Source: an uncultured Lachnospiraceae bacterium
GTDB taxonomy: Bacteria; Bacillota; Clostridia; Lachnospirales; Lachnospiraceae
Direction: 5' to 3'
Length of the DNA stretch: 64,000 nucleotides
NCBI GenBank assembly: GCA_910589385.1
Contig: CAJUTU010000006.1
Coordinates: 1-64,000 of the forward strand
Made by a program: the position numbers and the translations under genes. The notes under the pieces were generated by a model that did no database searches, was not told the DNA's origin, and was given only the letters and a program-made list of their open reading frames with translations. Shown here one piece after another: positions 16,517-26,271 of this stretch (its first letter is position 1; each line of letters opens with the position of its first letter).

Positions 16517-18292
16517 ATGAATTATTCGGAGGATTTAGTCGAAGAAGTAAGAATGAAAAATGACATTGTGGATATGATTTCCGGATATGTAAAGCTGAAG
16601 AAACAAGGGAGTAATTATATAGGGCTTTGTCCGTTTCATAATGAGAAGTCTCCTTCATTTTCCGTTAGCAGGCAGAAGCAGATGTATTACTGTTTTGGCT
16701 GCGGCGCAGGGGGAGACGTATTTACTTTTGCGATGGAGTACGAGAACTTTACATTTCCAGAGGCGTTGGAGTTTTTGGCAGAACGCGCAGGGGTGGAACT
16801 TCCTAAGATAGAATATTCAAAGGAAACCAGGGAAAAAGCAAATTTGAAATCCAGTCTGTTAGAGATCAACAAAGCTGCGGCACAGTACTTTTATGTACAG
16901 CTTAAATCTGAGCATGGCAGGGCAGGGTATACATATCTCAGGGACCGCAGGCTGTCCGATGAGACGATCCGGGCATTTGGGCTTGGATATTCCAATAAAT
17001 ACAGTGATGACTTATATCGGTATCTCAGGTCAAAGGGATATAGTGAGGATTTGATCCGGCAGGCCGGACTGATCAATACAGACGAAAAGCACGGCATCTA
17101 TGATAAGTTCTGGAACAGGGTCATGTTTCCGATCATGGATGTCAACAGCCGTGTGATCGGATTCGGCGGCCGAGTGATGGGGGAAGCAAAGCCGAAATAT
17201 CTGAATTCTCCGGAAACCCCGATCTTTGACAAGAGCCGGAACCTGTATGGGCTTAGCAGGGCAAGGTCTTCACGGAAATCGTATTTCCTGCTCTGCGAAG
17301 GATATATGGATGTGATTTCACTGCACCAGGCAGGATTTACGAACGCCGTAGCATCCCTGGGAACAGCATTGACGGCAGGACATGCTTCCCTGATCAAGCG
17401 TTATGTAAAGGAAGTATATCTGACCTATGACAGTGATGCAGCAGGAACGAAAGCAGCGCTCAGAGCTGTTCCGATCCTCAAATCAGCAGGTATTTCTGCA
17501 AAGGTGATCCGAATGGAACCATATAAGGATCCGGACGAATTTATCAAGAACCTTGGGGCTGAGGAATTTGGACAGCGGATAACAGGTGCAAAGAATGGAT
17601 TTATGTTCAGTCTGGAGGTTTTGGAGCAAGATTACCATATGGATTCCCCGGAAGAGAAAACTGCATTTTTTCAAGAGGCGGCCAGGAGGCTGACAGAATT
17701 TGAAGACGAACTGGAACGGGATAATTATATAGAAGCAGTGGCGAAAGTATATCATATTAAGGAAGAGAGCCTTCGTAAGATGGTGACAAAGGCGGCTGTA
17801 TATGCGGGGATGGCAAAGCCGGTGGAACGTCCGAAAACGGCGTCAGGGAAGCCTGTGAAGAAAGAAGACGGCAATCTGACCGCCCAGAAGGCACTTTTGA
17901 CATGGATGATCGATGATCAGAGATTGTTTGGCACTATCAGCCGGTATATCCAGCCGGAAGATTTTACACAGCCGCAGTACCGTACCGTGGCAGAACTTCT
18001 TTATGCACAGTATGAGGCGGGGGAACTGAATCCTGCAAAGATCATGAGCCATTTTACAGAGGAAGAGGAGCACCGGGAGGCCGCAGCGCTGTTTAATACC
18101 AGGATCCAGAGGCTTACAACATCTGGCGAAAAGGCCCAGGCAGTCAAGGATCTGCTTTTTCGGGTGAAGTCAAACAGCATTGATGTCCGGATGAAAAATC
18201 TGGAGCCGACGGATATGGCAGGCCTGCAGCGTCTTATGGAAGAAAAAAGGCATCTTGGGGAATTGGAGAAACTGCATATTTCTTTAGAATAA
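16517..18292 (+). CDS. dnaG: DNA primase
   Basis: DnaG makes RNA primers for DNA replication. This 591-residue protein has the N-terminal CHC2 zinc finger (CPFHNEKSPSF, then CFGCG), the TOPRIM core with the acidic motifs LCEGYMDVI and YDSDAAG, and a C-terminal helicase-binding region. The ATG at 16517 follows GGAGG at 16507-16511; the TTG at 16505 would sit on that site. It heads the dnaG-rpoD-trmK-nif3 order known from many Firmicutes. Confidence 0.97.
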   Translation: MNYSEDLVEEVRMKNDIVDMISGYVKLKKQGSNYIGLCPFHNEKSPSFSVSRQKQMYYCFGCGAGGDVFTFAMEYENFTFPEALEFLAERAGVELPKIEYSKETREKANLKSSLLEINKAAAQYFYVQLKSEHGRAGYTYLRDRRLSDETIRAFGLGYSNKYSDDLYRYLRSKGYSEDLIRQAGLINTDEKHGIYDKFWNRVMFPIMDVNSRVIGFGGRVMGEAKPKYLNSPETPIFDKSRNLYGLSRARSSRKSYFLLCEGYMDVISLHQAGFTNAVASLGTALTAGHASLIKRYVKEVYLTYDSDAAGTKAALRAVPILKSAGISAKVIRMEPYKDPDEFIKNLGAEEFGQRITGAKNGFMFSLEVLEQDYHMDSPEEKTAFFQEAARRLTEFEDELERDNYIEAVAKVYHIKEESLRKMVTKAAVYAGMAKPVERPKTASGKPVKKEDGNLTAQKALLTWMIDDQRLFGTISRYIQPEDFTQPQYRTVAELLYAQYEAGELNPAKIMSHFTEEEEHREAAALFNTRIQRLTTSGEKAQAVKDLLFRVKSNSIDVRMKNLEPTDMAGLQRLMEEKRHLGELEKLHISLE

Positions 18293-18312
18293 GGATAAAA
18301 TATAACAAGATA

Positions 18313-18331
18313 GCCTGCCGCTTGTGCAGGC
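18313..18331 (+). other. hairpin in the dnaG-rpoD gap
   Basis: GCCTGC (18313-18318) and GCAGGC (18326-18331) form a perfect 6-bp stem just before the rpoD ribosome binding site. There is no T-run, so it is not a terminator. It may be an RNA processing or stability element that lets rpoD be expressed apart from dnaG. Confidence 0.4.
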
Positions 18332-18348
18332 AGAGGAAGGAAGGACAC

Positions 18349-19464
18349 ATGGAAGAGAACACACAGAAATTTTTGGAGCGTTTAAAAGACCTGGTTGCTC
18401 TCGGCAAAAAAAAGAAAAGTATTCTGGAAATCCAGGAGATCAATGACTTTTTCCATGACATGGAGCTGAATGCGGAGCAGATGGAGAGGGTATTTGAGTA
18501 TCTGGAATCCAATAATATTGATGTGCTCAGAATCAGCGGCAATGACGATGATGTGGACATTGATATGGATGTGCTCTTGTCAGAGGAAGAGGATGTTGAT
18601 GTAGAGAACATTGACCTTTCAGTTCCAGACGGTGTGAGCATTGAGGATCCTGTGCGCATGTACTTAAAAGAAATCGGTAAGGTTCCGCTTTTAAGTGCAG
18701 AGCGTGAGATTGAGCTTGCCCAGCGGATGGAGGACGGAGATGAGGATGCGAAAAAAGAGCTGGCGGAGGCAAACTTACGTCTTGTGGTCAGCATTGCCAA
18801 ACGATATGTGGGCCGTGGGATGCTGTTCCTGGATCTGATCCAGGAAGGGAACCTGGGACTTATCAAGGCTGTGGAAAAGTTTGATTATCACAAAGGGTAT
18901 AAGTTCAGTACCTATGCTACATGGTGGATACGGCAGGCTATTACAAGGGCAATTGCAGACCAGGCAAGAACGATCCGGATTCCGGTTCATATGGTGGAGA
19001 CGATCAACAAACTTATCCGTGTGTCAAGACAACTCCTTCAGGAATTGGGACGTGAACCCACCCCGGAAGAGATTGCAAAAGAATTGGACATGCCTGTGGA
19101 ACGTGTAAGAGAGATTTTAAAGATTTCTCAGGAGCCGGTTTCTTTGGAGACTCCGATCGGTGAGGAGGAAGACAGCCACCTTGGAGATTTTATTCAGGAT
19201 GACAATGTGCCGATCCCGGCGGAAGCAGCAGCACAGACTTTACTGAAAGAGCAGCTTAACGAGGTGCTGGATACTCTGACAGACAGGGAGCAGAAGGTGC
19301 TCAGGCTTCGTTTTGGCATGAATGATGGACGGGCCAGGACGTTGGAAGAGGTAGGGAAGGAATTTGATGTTACAAGAGAGCGTATCCGTCAGATCGAGGC
19401 AAAGGCGCTCAGGAAGCTCCGCCACCCGAGCAGGAGCAGAAAACTCAGGGACTATCTGGATTAA
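18349..19464 (+). CDS. rpoD: RNA polymerase primary sigma factor (sigma-A)
   Basis: This 371-residue sigma factor shows region 1.2 (DPVRMYLKEIGKVPLLSAERE), region 2 (FLDLIQEGNLGLIKAVEKFD, then YATWWIRQAI), region 3, and region 4.2 (TLEEVGKEFDVTRERIRQIE) to the usual end. The acidic N-terminal part (residues 1-95) is a short region 1.1-like segment, typical of Firmicutes. The start is ATG 18349 behind AGGAAGG; the longer frame begins at a TTG (18322) inside the intergenic hairpin. It directs most housekeeping transcription. Confidence 0.97.
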   Translation: MEENTQKFLERLKDLVALGKKKKSILEIQEINDFFHDMELNAEQMERVFEYLESNNIDVLRISGNDDDVDIDMDVLLSEEEDVDVENIDLSVPDGVSIEDPVRMYLKEIGKVPLLSAEREIELAQRMEDGDEDAKKELAEANLRLVVSIAKRYVGRGMLFLDLIQEGNLGLIKAVEKFDYHKGYKFSTYATWWIRQAITRAIADQARTIRIPVHMVETINKLIRVSRQLLQELGREPTPEEIAKELDMPVERVREILKISQEPVSLETPIGEEEDSHLGDFIQDDNVPIPAEAAAQTLLKEQLNEVLDTLTDREQKVLRLRFGMNDGRARTLEEVGKEFDVTRERIRQIEAKALRKLRHPSRSRKLRDYLD

Positions 19465-19481
19465 GCATAGAGGATGTGTGG

Positions 19482-20216
19482 ATGGAATTATCGCGGAGAT
19501 TACAGGCAGTTGCTTCCCTTGTGACCGTGGGGCACCGGGTTGCGGACATAGGTACAGACCATGCATATGTCCCCATTTATCTTATGCAGGAGAGACGGGC
19601 AGTTTTTGCGATTGCGATGGATGTCAATGAAGGACCGTTAAAAAAAGCAAAGGAACATGTAGACAGGAGCAGCTTGAATGATAAAATCGAACTGAGGCTG
19701 TCAGATGGTTTTGAGAAATTGGATCCCTTTGAAGCAGATACCGCTGTGCTTGCAGGGATGGGCGGTCCGCTGATTATCCGGATATTGGAGGAGTATCAGG
19801 AAACTACGCTGAGCCTGAAAGAGTGTATCCTGCAGCCACAATCTGAGATTGCAAAGGTCAGAGCCTTTCTAATAGAGGAAGGCTTTTTGTTTATCAGGGA
19901 AGACATGGTCAAGGATGATGGAAAATATTATCCGATGATAAAGGTTGCTGTGCCGCATGATCACACGGTTCGGCATAAGGCCAAAAGCCAGGCAGCAGTT
20001 TCTGCATGGGACGAAACGGAACTGCGGTATGGGAAGCTTCTGTTAGAAATGAAGCATCCTGTATTGAAAGAATATCTGGACAGGGAATTTGCCATCCGGC
20101 AGCAAATATTAAAAAGACTGGAAGGAAAAACCGGGGCAGCGATTGAAAAGCGCAGGGAAGAACTGGGGGAAGAGCTAAAGTATATCAGGAAAGGGAAAGA
20201 CTATTATGCAGTGTAA
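19482..20216 (+). CDS. trmK: tRNA (adenine(22)-N1)-methyltransferase
   Basis: This 244-residue class I SAM-dependent methyltransferase starts with LSRRLQAVASLVTVG and has the SAM motif RVADIGTDHAYVPIYL and the AGMGGPLI segment typical of TrmK (B. subtilis YqfN). TrmK methylates A22 of tRNAs. The C-terminal half is a coiled-coil-like helical extension, also as in TrmK. I chose ATG 19482, with AGAGG 8 nt upstream, rather than GTG 19476. It follows rpoD closely and overlaps the next gene by 11 nt. Confidence 0.9.
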   Translation: MELSRRLQAVASLVTVGHRVADIGTDHAYVPIYLMQERRAVFAIAMDVNEGPLKKAKEHVDRSSLNDKIELRLSDGFEKLDPFEADTAVLAGMGGPLIIRILEEYQETTLSLKECILQPQSEIAKVRAFLIEEGFLFIREDMVKDDGKYYPMIKVAVPHDHTVRHKAKSQAAVSAWDETELRYGKLLLEMKHPVLKEYLDREFAIRQQILKRLEGKTGAAIEKRREELGEELKYIRKGKDYYAV

Positions 20217-20988
20217 AGAAATTATAAAAATCATAGAGCAGGCATATCCAAAAGAGGCGGCGCTGGATTTTGATAATGTGGGCCTGCAGGCTGGGAGGAG
20301 TACGAAGGAAGTAAAAAGAATCTATCTGGCATTGGATGCTGTGGGCGAGGTTATCCAGGCCGCACGATCCTATCACGCAGATATGCTGATCACACATCAT
20401 CCTTTGATCTTCAGTCCTTTGAGATCTGTTACAGATGAAAATTTTGTGAGCAGGAGGATCCTGGAATTGATCCAGGATGATATTTCCTATTATGCTATGC
20501 ATACGAACTATGATGTGCTTGGAATGGCCGAATTGGCTCAAAAGAAATTAAAGCTCCGGGATGCCCAAGTGCTGGATGTGACAGCAGAGTTTCATGGAAA
20601 AGAAGAGGGGATTGGACGTATTGGCAGTCTGGAAAAGAGTATGACATTGAAAGAGTGCTGTGGGTATGTACGTCAGTGTCTGGCATTAAGCTCTGTGAAG
20701 GTGTTTGGAAATCTGGAAAAAGAGATACAGCGGCTGGCTGTTTCACCGGGTTCCGGGAAAAGTGCTATTGCTCCGGCTGTTGCAAAGGGTGCAGACGTAC
20801 TCGTGACAGGAGATATCGGGCATCATGATGGCCTGGATGCATGGGAACAAGGACTGGCAGTGATTGATGCCGGGCATTATGGAACGGAATATATTTTCGT
20901 GGAAGATATGAAAGAATATTTACAAAAGCACCTGGAAGGAGTAGAGGTCATGGCGGCTCCGGTTGTGCATCCATTTTGTAACATGTAG
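20206..20988 (+). CDS. Nif3-like dinuclear metal center protein
   Basis: This 260-residue protein is of the Nif3/YqfO family. Metal-binding motifs are visible: LITHHPLIFSPL in the first half and GDIGHHDGLDA with DAGHYGTE in the second. It lacks the PII-like middle insert of B. subtilis YqfO, which makes the latter about 370 residues. Function is unsettled; it has been linked to GTP cyclohydrolase I type 2 and regulatory roles. It overlaps trmK by 11 nt, so the two are translationally coupled. Confidence 0.93.
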   Translation: MQCKEIIKIIEQAYPKEAALDFDNVGLQAGRSTKEVKRIYLALDAVGEVIQAARSYHADMLITHHPLIFSPLRSVTDENFVSRRILELIQDDISYYAMHTNYDVLGMAELAQKKLKLRDAQVLDVTAEFHGKEEGIGRIGSLEKSMTLKECCGYVRQCLALSSVKVFGNLEKEIQRLAVSPGSGKSAIAPAVAKGADVLVTGDIGHHDGLDAWEQGLAVIDAGHYGTEYIFVEDMKEYLQKHLEGVEVMAAPVVHPFCNM

Positions 20989-21022
20989 GCATGGAATCAT
21001 GATGAGAGGGTTGGTACAGAAT

Positions 21023-22693
21023 ATGGATAAAAAGATGTGTATGGTAAAAATAGAGGGAGAAAGCAGGCATTATGAAGAAGGCACCACATACCGGGAAATT
21101 GCACAAGAATTTCAACACTTGTATGCGCACCCGATCGTCCTGGTGTATATCAACCAGAACCGGCTTCAGGAATTGAATAAAAAATTAAAAAAGGATTGTG
21201 AGCTGAGATTCCTTACAACAGCAGATTACATAGGAAATCAGACGTATAGAAGAAGTATGTGCCTGCTGCTTGTCAAAGCAGTCCATGATGTGGGAGGGCA
21301 TGAGAAGGTAGAACGGGTCCGGATTCATTTTTCAGTGAGCAAGGGGTATTATTGCACGGTTGAGGGAGAGGTTACACTGGATGAAGCGTTTTTGAAGAAA
21401 GTGGAAGAGCGGATGCATGAGCTGGTCAAGGAGCAGATTCCGATTGAAAAGAGATCTGTCCATACGAATGAGGCTATTGAACAGTTCCGCAGGCATAAAA
21501 TGTATGACAAAGAGCATTTATTTGAATATCGCCGGGTGTCCAAGGTCAATATTTATAGTATCAATGGATTCGAGGATTATTACTATGGATATATGGTTCC
21601 GGATACCGGATATTTGAAATATTTTTCTCTCCATCTCTATGAAGACGGATTTGTGATCCAGATGCCGACGGCGGGACATCCAGATGTGGTTCCGCCTTTT
21701 GAGCCATATCAGAAGCTGTTCCAGGTGCTCAGGGAATCTGTTGCATGGGGGGATATGCAGGGGATTGACACGGTCGGGGCGCTCAATGACGTAGTAACAA
21801 AGGACAATATGCAGCAGGTAGTCCTGGTTCAAGAGGCGCACCAGGAGCGTAAGATCGGGGAGATTGCGAAAACAATTGCAGACAGACGGGATATAAAATT
21901 TATCCTGATTGCCGGACCTTCCTCATCGGGAAAAACTACATTTTCACACAGGCTGTCTATCCAGCTTAGGGCAAATGGATTGATTCCACACCCGATCGCA
22001 GTGGATAACTTTTTTGTGGATCGGGAACGGACACCCAGGGATGCCGATGGAAACTATGATTTTGAATGCCTGGAAGCTATTGACGTGGATTTGTTTAACA
22101 GGGATATGCAGGCGCTTTTGAATGGCGAGGAAGTCTATCTTCCGGTCTTCGATTTTAAGGCCGGGAAACAGAACCGTTCTGCAAAGCCAAAGCAGCTTGG
22201 GAAACAGGATATCCTGGTCATTGAAGGGATCCACTGCCTGAATCCGAAGCTGACGGAAATGCTGGATGATGCTAATAAATTTAAAATTTATATCAGTGCA
22301 TTGACCCAGCTGAATGTGGATGAACATAATCGGATCCCGTCTACGGACGGAAGGCTTGTCCGCCGAATCGTACGGGATGCAAGAACGCGCGGAAATTCTG
22401 CCCAGAGGACGATTGCGATGTGGGAGTCTGTGCGCAGGGGCGAGGAAGCGAACATTTTCCCGTTCCAGGAGGAAGCGGATGTGATGTTCAACTCATCGCT
22501 GTTGTATGAATTGGCAGTATTGAAGCAGTATGTAGAACCGCAGTTGTTTGGAGTGGAAAAAGACAGTGCGGAATATGTGGAGGCAAAGAGGCTCTTAAAA
22601 TTTTTTGATTATTTTGTGGGGATCGGGAGTGACTGCGTTCCGCCGAATTCCTTGCTGAGAGAATTTATTGGAGGCGGGTGTTTCCAGGTGTAA
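21023..22693 (+). CDS. uridine kinase-like nucleoside kinase with TGS domain
   Basis: The 556-residue protein has an N-terminal TGS-like domain (residues 1-65), a threonyl-tRNA-synthetase-like middle part (65-270) and a C-terminal P-loop kinase of the uridine kinase/phosphoribulokinase family. The kinase shows IAGPSSSGKTTFSHRLSIQL as Walker A and VIEGIHCLNP. This three-part protein is common in Clostridia and Thermotoga and is usually called nucleoside kinase; the substrate is not proven. Start choice is uncertain: ATG 21023 suits the domain start, while ATG 20999 or 21002 would add eight or seven residues. Confidence 0.85.
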   Translation: MDKKMCMVKIEGESRHYEEGTTYREIAQEFQHLYAHPIVLVYINQNRLQELNKKLKKDCELRFLTTADYIGNQTYRRSMCLLLVKAVHDVGGHEKVERVRIHFSVSKGYYCTVEGEVTLDEAFLKKVEERMHELVKEQIPIEKRSVHTNEAIEQFRRHKMYDKEHLFEYRRVSKVNIYSINGFEDYYYGYMVPDTGYLKYFSLHLYEDGFVIQMPTAGHPDVVPPFEPYQKLFQVLRESVAWGDMQGIDTVGALNDVVTKDNMQQVVLVQEAHQERKIGEIAKTIADRRDIKFILIAGPSSSGKTTFSHRLSIQLRANGLIPHPIAVDNFFVDRERTPRDADGNYDFECLEAIDVDLFNRDMQALLNGEEVYLPVFDFKAGKQNRSAKPKQLGKQDILVIEGIHCLNPKLTEMLDDANKFKIYISALTQLNVDEHNRIPSTDGRLVRRIVRDARTRGNSAQRTIAMWESVRRGEEANIFPFQEEADVMFNSSLLYELAVLKQYVEPQLFGVEKDSAEYVEAKRLLKFFDYFVGIGSDCVPPNSLLREFIGGGCFQV

Positions 22694-22732
22694 GATACTG
22701 GCTGGAAATCAATATAAAAAATTGAAAATATC

Positions 22733-22775
22733 AGAAAACCAGGTCAGAAAGGGTCTTTTTCTGGCCTGGTTTTCT
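22733..22775. terminator. terminator after the nucleoside kinase gene
   Basis: Arms 22733-22750 and 22756-22775 (AGAAAACCAGGTCAGAAA with TTTCTGGCCTGGTTTTCT) pair over about 17 bp. Confidence 0.8.
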
Positions 22776-22824
22776 GCGTTATACCTATATTTTTTAGAAA
22801 AAGCCACAATAATGAAAATAATAG

Positions 22825-22852
22825 TTGACTTTTGACTTAGTATATGTATAAT
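22825..22852 (+). promoter_or_regulatory. promoter of the regulator-potABCD operon
   Basis: TTGACT at 22825-22830, a 16-nt spacer and a consensus TATAAT at 22847-22852. Confidence 0.75.
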
Positions 22853-22925
22853 TGATTGTGGTAAATAAAAAGTTTAGTAATTCTAAAAACGTGTCACAGG
22901 ATGCAAAAAGAGGAAGTCGGAGAAC

Positions 22926-23474
22926 ATGAGCATTGAAGAACAGATTGGTATTAAGATTCGTAACCTTCGTAATCAGAACGGCCTGACCCAGGAAGAGCTT
23001 GCAGACCGTACAGAATTGACAAAGGGTTTTATTTCCCAGTTGGAGAGGGGATTAACAGCACCCTCTGTATCCACCCTTTTGGATATTGTGGAATGCTTAG
23101 GCACGAATCTGTCCGATTTTTTTCACGAGGAAGATGATCTACAGGTTGTGTTTCCGAAAGAGGATTATTTTGAAAAGGAAGATGAAGACGGCAACAGTAT
23201 TACATGGCTGATCGCGACGGCACAGAGCAGGAGCCTGGAACCAATTCTTGTCCGGCTTCAGCCGGGGCAGTCTATGCCGGTAGATAAGCCGCATGAGGGA
23301 GAGGAATTTGGCTATGTGCTGGACGGTAAGATCCAGGTGCATTATGGAGATGTGATATATACGGTACGCAAAGGGGATTCGTTTATTTTTCCGGCGAATC
23401 GAAAACATAGGATAAGCTCAGCTTGTAAAAAGGTTTCGTCCATTCTATGGATCAGCAGCCCCCCAAGCTTTTAA
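22926..23474 (+). CDS. XRE-cupin regulator of polyamine transport (PuuR-like)
   Basis: This 182-residue protein has an N-terminal HTH (residues 8-62; GLTQEELADRTELTKGFISQ) and a C-terminal cupin domain (residues 105-178; RLQPGQSMP, EGEEFGYVLDGKIQVHYGD, KGDSFIFPANRKHRI). The same plan is found in PuuR, which senses putrescine. It lies 10 nt before potA under a shared promoter, so it most likely adjusts polyamine uptake. The ligand is inferred from context only. Confidence 0.9.
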   Translation: MSIEEQIGIKIRNLRNQNGLTQEELADRTELTKGFISQLERGLTAPSVSTLLDIVECLGTNLSDFFHEEDDLQVVFPKEDYFEKEDEDGNSITWLIATAQSRSLEPILVRLQPGQSMPVDKPHEGEEFGYVLDGKIQVHYGDVIYTVRKGDSFIFPANRKHRISSACKKVSSILWISSPPSF

Positions 23475-23484
23475 GGAGGACGTT

Positions 23485-24558
23485 ATGAAGGATGTGATAT
23501 TAGAGCTGGATTCTGTCAGCAAATCATTTGACGGTAAACAGGTGTTGAACCATTTGGATCTGGAGATTGGACGGAATGAATTTATTACGCTTCTTGGGCC
23601 GTCCGGATGTGGAAAATCTACGACACTGCGTATTATCGGCGGGTTTGAGAAGCCGGATGAAGGGCATGTCTTATTTGAAGGAAGAGACATTACCGGGCTC
23701 TCGCCGGATAAGCGGAATGTGAATACCGTTTTTCAGAAATATTCCCTGTTCCCTCATATGAATGTGGCAGAGAATATCGCATTTGGCTTGAAGTTAAAAA
23801 AGAAGAGCAGCCAGTATATTAAGGATAAGATCCGGTATGCCCTGCAATTGGTCAATATGGACGGATACGAGATGCGTAAACCGGACTCTCTGAGCGGCGG
23901 CCAGCAGCAGAGAGTGGCCATTGCCAGGGCAATCGTGAATGAACCTAAGATCTTGCTTCTGGATGAGCCATTGGGAGCTTTGGATTTAAAGCTGCGCCAT
24001 GGAATGCAGAGGGAACTGATCAAGATAAAAAAAGAGGTGGGCATTACTTTCGTCTATGTAACCCATGACCAGGAAGAAGCCCTCACGATGTCAGACCGTA
24101 TTGTTGTCATGAACAAAGGGATCATCCAGCAGATGGGAACATCCAAAAGCATTTATGATGAGCCGCAGAATGCTTTTGTGGCTGATTTTATTGGAGACAG
24201 CAACATTATAGACGGGATCATGGAAGCAGACTGCCTTGTACAGATCCAGGGTGTCCGGATACCGTGTGTGGACACGGGATTTGCAAAAAATGAGCCGGTG
24301 GATGTGGTTATCCGGCCAGAAGATCTGGTGATCGTAAAGGAAGATGAGGGTTATCTGAGGGGAATGGTAGTTTCTGTGATCTTTAAAGGTGCTGTTTATG
24401 AGATTAAAGTCCGTGTGGGAGACTACGACTGGATTGTCCAGAGTGTGAATCCGGCCCAGGCAGGTTCCGCGGTCGGCATGACGATCCTGCCGGATAATAT
24501 ACAGATCATGCACAAACCTCATTCCGAGGACGCAGAAGTGGTGCGGGAGGACGAATGA
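23485..24558 (+). CDS. potA: spermidine/putrescine ABC transporter ATP-binding protein
   Basis: This 357-residue ABC ATPase has Walker A GPSGCGKST near residue 39, signature LSGGQQQRV near 135, Walker B LLLDEPLGALD near 155 and the H-loop VYVTHDQEEA, followed by a C-terminal TOBE domain. It powers polyamine import. AAGGAGG precedes ATG 23485. Its stop overlaps the start of potB. Gene order (regulator-potABCD) supports the substrate class. Confidence 0.96.
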   Translation: MKDVILELDSVSKSFDGKQVLNHLDLEIGRNEFITLLGPSGCGKSTTLRIIGGFEKPDEGHVLFEGRDITGLSPDKRNVNTVFQKYSLFPHMNVAENIAFGLKLKKKSSQYIKDKIRYALQLVNMDGYEMRKPDSLSGGQQQRVAIARAIVNEPKILLLDEPLGALDLKLRHGMQRELIKIKKEVGITFVYVTHDQEEALTMSDRIVVMNKGIIQQMGTSKSIYDEPQNAFVADFIGDSNIIDGIMEADCLVQIQGVRIPCVDTGFAKNEPVDVVIRPEDLVIVKEDEGYLRGMVVSVIFKGAVYEIKVRVGDYDWIVQSVNPAQAGSAVGMTILPDNIQIMHKPHSEDAEVVREDE

Positions 24559-25394
24559 TGAAAAAAACAAAGACCATTAGCAGGCGTACTTTTTTAGCGT
24601 CCCCTTATATTGTCTGGGTCATTGGCTTTACCGTAATTCCTTTGGGTTTGATTTTTAAATATGCATTGACCAGCAGGGAGGGTGGATTTTCCCTGGAGAA
24701 TATCAGCGCGATCTTTGATCCGATCCATATGAAAGCAATGCTTTTTTCGCTGGAGATTGCAATTGGATGTACATTGCTCTGCATCCTTTTATCCTATCCT
24801 CTTGTGATGGCCTTAAAGCACCTCAATATGGGGAAGCAGAGTTTTGTAATGTTTATCTGGATCCTTCCGATGTGGATGAATTTTATCCTGCGCATTTTGG
24901 CGTGGCAGATGATCTTGTCTAATAATGGGATCTTGAACTTTATTTTGACGAAATTGGGTCTGGAAGCCCTGCCGCTGGCCAATACGGGAACTGCGGTCAT
25001 GATCGGCGTGGTATATGATTATCTTCCCTATATGGTGCTTCCGATCTTCAATGCAGTGGCAGAAATTGATGAGGATATTATCGAGGCGGCAAAGGATCTT
25101 GGGGCGAATGGATTTACGGTATTCCGAAGGATCATATTTCCACTATCGATCCCCGGGCTGTTAAGCGGTATTGTGATGGTATTCGTTCCGTCTATGACTT
25201 CTTTTGTGATATCGGATATTTTAGGCGGAGGGAAACTACAGCTGATAGGAAATGTGATTGAACAAGAGTTTACGAAAAGTTCAAACTGGAACCTTGGCTC
25301 AGGGCTTTCTGTTTCTCTGATGATTTTTGTCCTGCTCAGCATGGCATTTACCATGAAAAATGATGGGGAAGGGAAAGGGTCTGCGATATGGTAG
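24558..25394 (+). CDS. potB: spermidine/putrescine ABC transporter permease
   Basis: This 278-residue, six-helix inner membrane permease carries the EAA loop (EAAKDLGANGFTVFRRIIFP) that docks on PotA. ATG 24558 overlaps the potA stop and has GGGAGG 7 nt upstream; an ATG three bases earlier is also possible. The C-terminus ends shortly after the last helix with a charged tail, and the stop overlaps potC. Confidence 0.93.
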   Translation: MKKTKTISRRTFLASPYIVWVIGFTVIPLGLIFKYALTSREGGFSLENISAIFDPIHMKAMLFSLEIAIGCTLLCILLSYPLVMALKHLNMGKQSFVMFIWILPMWMNFILRILAWQMILSNNGILNFILTKLGLEALPLANTGTAVMIGVVYDYLPYMVLPIFNAVAEIDEDIIEAAKDLGANGFTVFRRIIFPLSIPGLLSGIVMVFVPSMTSFVISDILGGGKLQLIGNVIEQEFTKSSNWNLGSGLSVSLMIFVLLSMAFTMKNDGEGKGSAIW

Positions 25395-26191
25395 AAAAGT
25401 TAAAAAATATCCTGAGCCGGTTTTATATAGGAGTGGTCATTCTATTTTTATATGCTCCGATCCTTGTCCTGGTGATGCTGTCTTTCAACAATTCCAGATC
25501 TAGAGTGACCTGGGGAGGCTTTACGCTTGACTGGTACCGGAAGCTTTTTTCCAACGGACAGATCATGGAGGCATTGGTTACCACGTTGATACTGGCCTTT
25601 GCTTCGGCATTGTTTGCGACGGTCATTGGCGTGCTGGGCGCGCTGGGGATCCATGCTATGCGGCAGAAGAATTATCAGGTGATGATGATTTTCACTAATA
25701 TTCCGCTTTTAAATGCAGATATTGTGACTGGGATCGCATTGATGCTCTGGTTTGTACATTTTATTCCATTGGGATTTGGGAGTGTGCTCCTGGCTCATAT
25801 GACATTCAATATTCCTTATGTGATCTTAAGCGTTATGCCGAAGATACGGCAGATGAATCTCAGCCTTTATGAGGCGGCGAGGGATTTGGGGGCGAATGCG
25901 GTATATGCGTTTTTTAAGGTGATGCTGCCTCAGCTTGCCAGCGGAATCCTGTCAGGCTTTTTTATGGCATTTACCATGTCTATGGATGATTTTGTGATCA
26001 CGTATTTTACAAAGGGGGCGGGTGTCAATACCTTGTCTACCATGATATACGGTGAGATACGAAAGGGAATCAAGCCAGAAATGTACTCGCTGTCTACGAT
26101 TATTTTTGTGTTTGCGTTATTGATTTTATTGATAGGGAATTATCTGCCGGGGAAAAGGCAGGTAAATGAGCAAAGCGATATAGATTTTTAG
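25388..26191 (+). CDS. potC: spermidine/putrescine ABC transporter permease
   Basis: This 267-residue, six-helix permease is the second channel subunit, with EAARDLGANAVYAFFKVMLP as EAA loop and the PotC motif MSMDDFVITYFTKG. It overlaps potB by 7 nt, so it is translated in coupling. Confidence 0.95.
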   Translation: MVEKLKNILSRFYIGVVILFLYAPILVLVMLSFNNSRSRVTWGGFTLDWYRKLFSNGQIMEALVTTLILAFASALFATVIGVLGALGIHAMRQKNYQVMMIFTNIPLLNADIVTGIALMLWFVHFIPLGFGSVLLAHMTFNIPYVILSVMPKIRQMNLSLYEAARDLGANAVYAFFKVMLPQLASGILSGFFMAFTMSMDDFVITYFTKGAGVNTLSTMIYGEIRKGIKPEMYSLSTIIFVFALLILLIGNYLPGKRQVNEQSDIDF

Positions 26192-26271
26192 ACAATGGAA
26201 AATAGTGTGGCTTTTGAAATAAAGGAATCGGTTATCTTTGGGTTTTACAAATATGAGAAAGGATGTTGAGA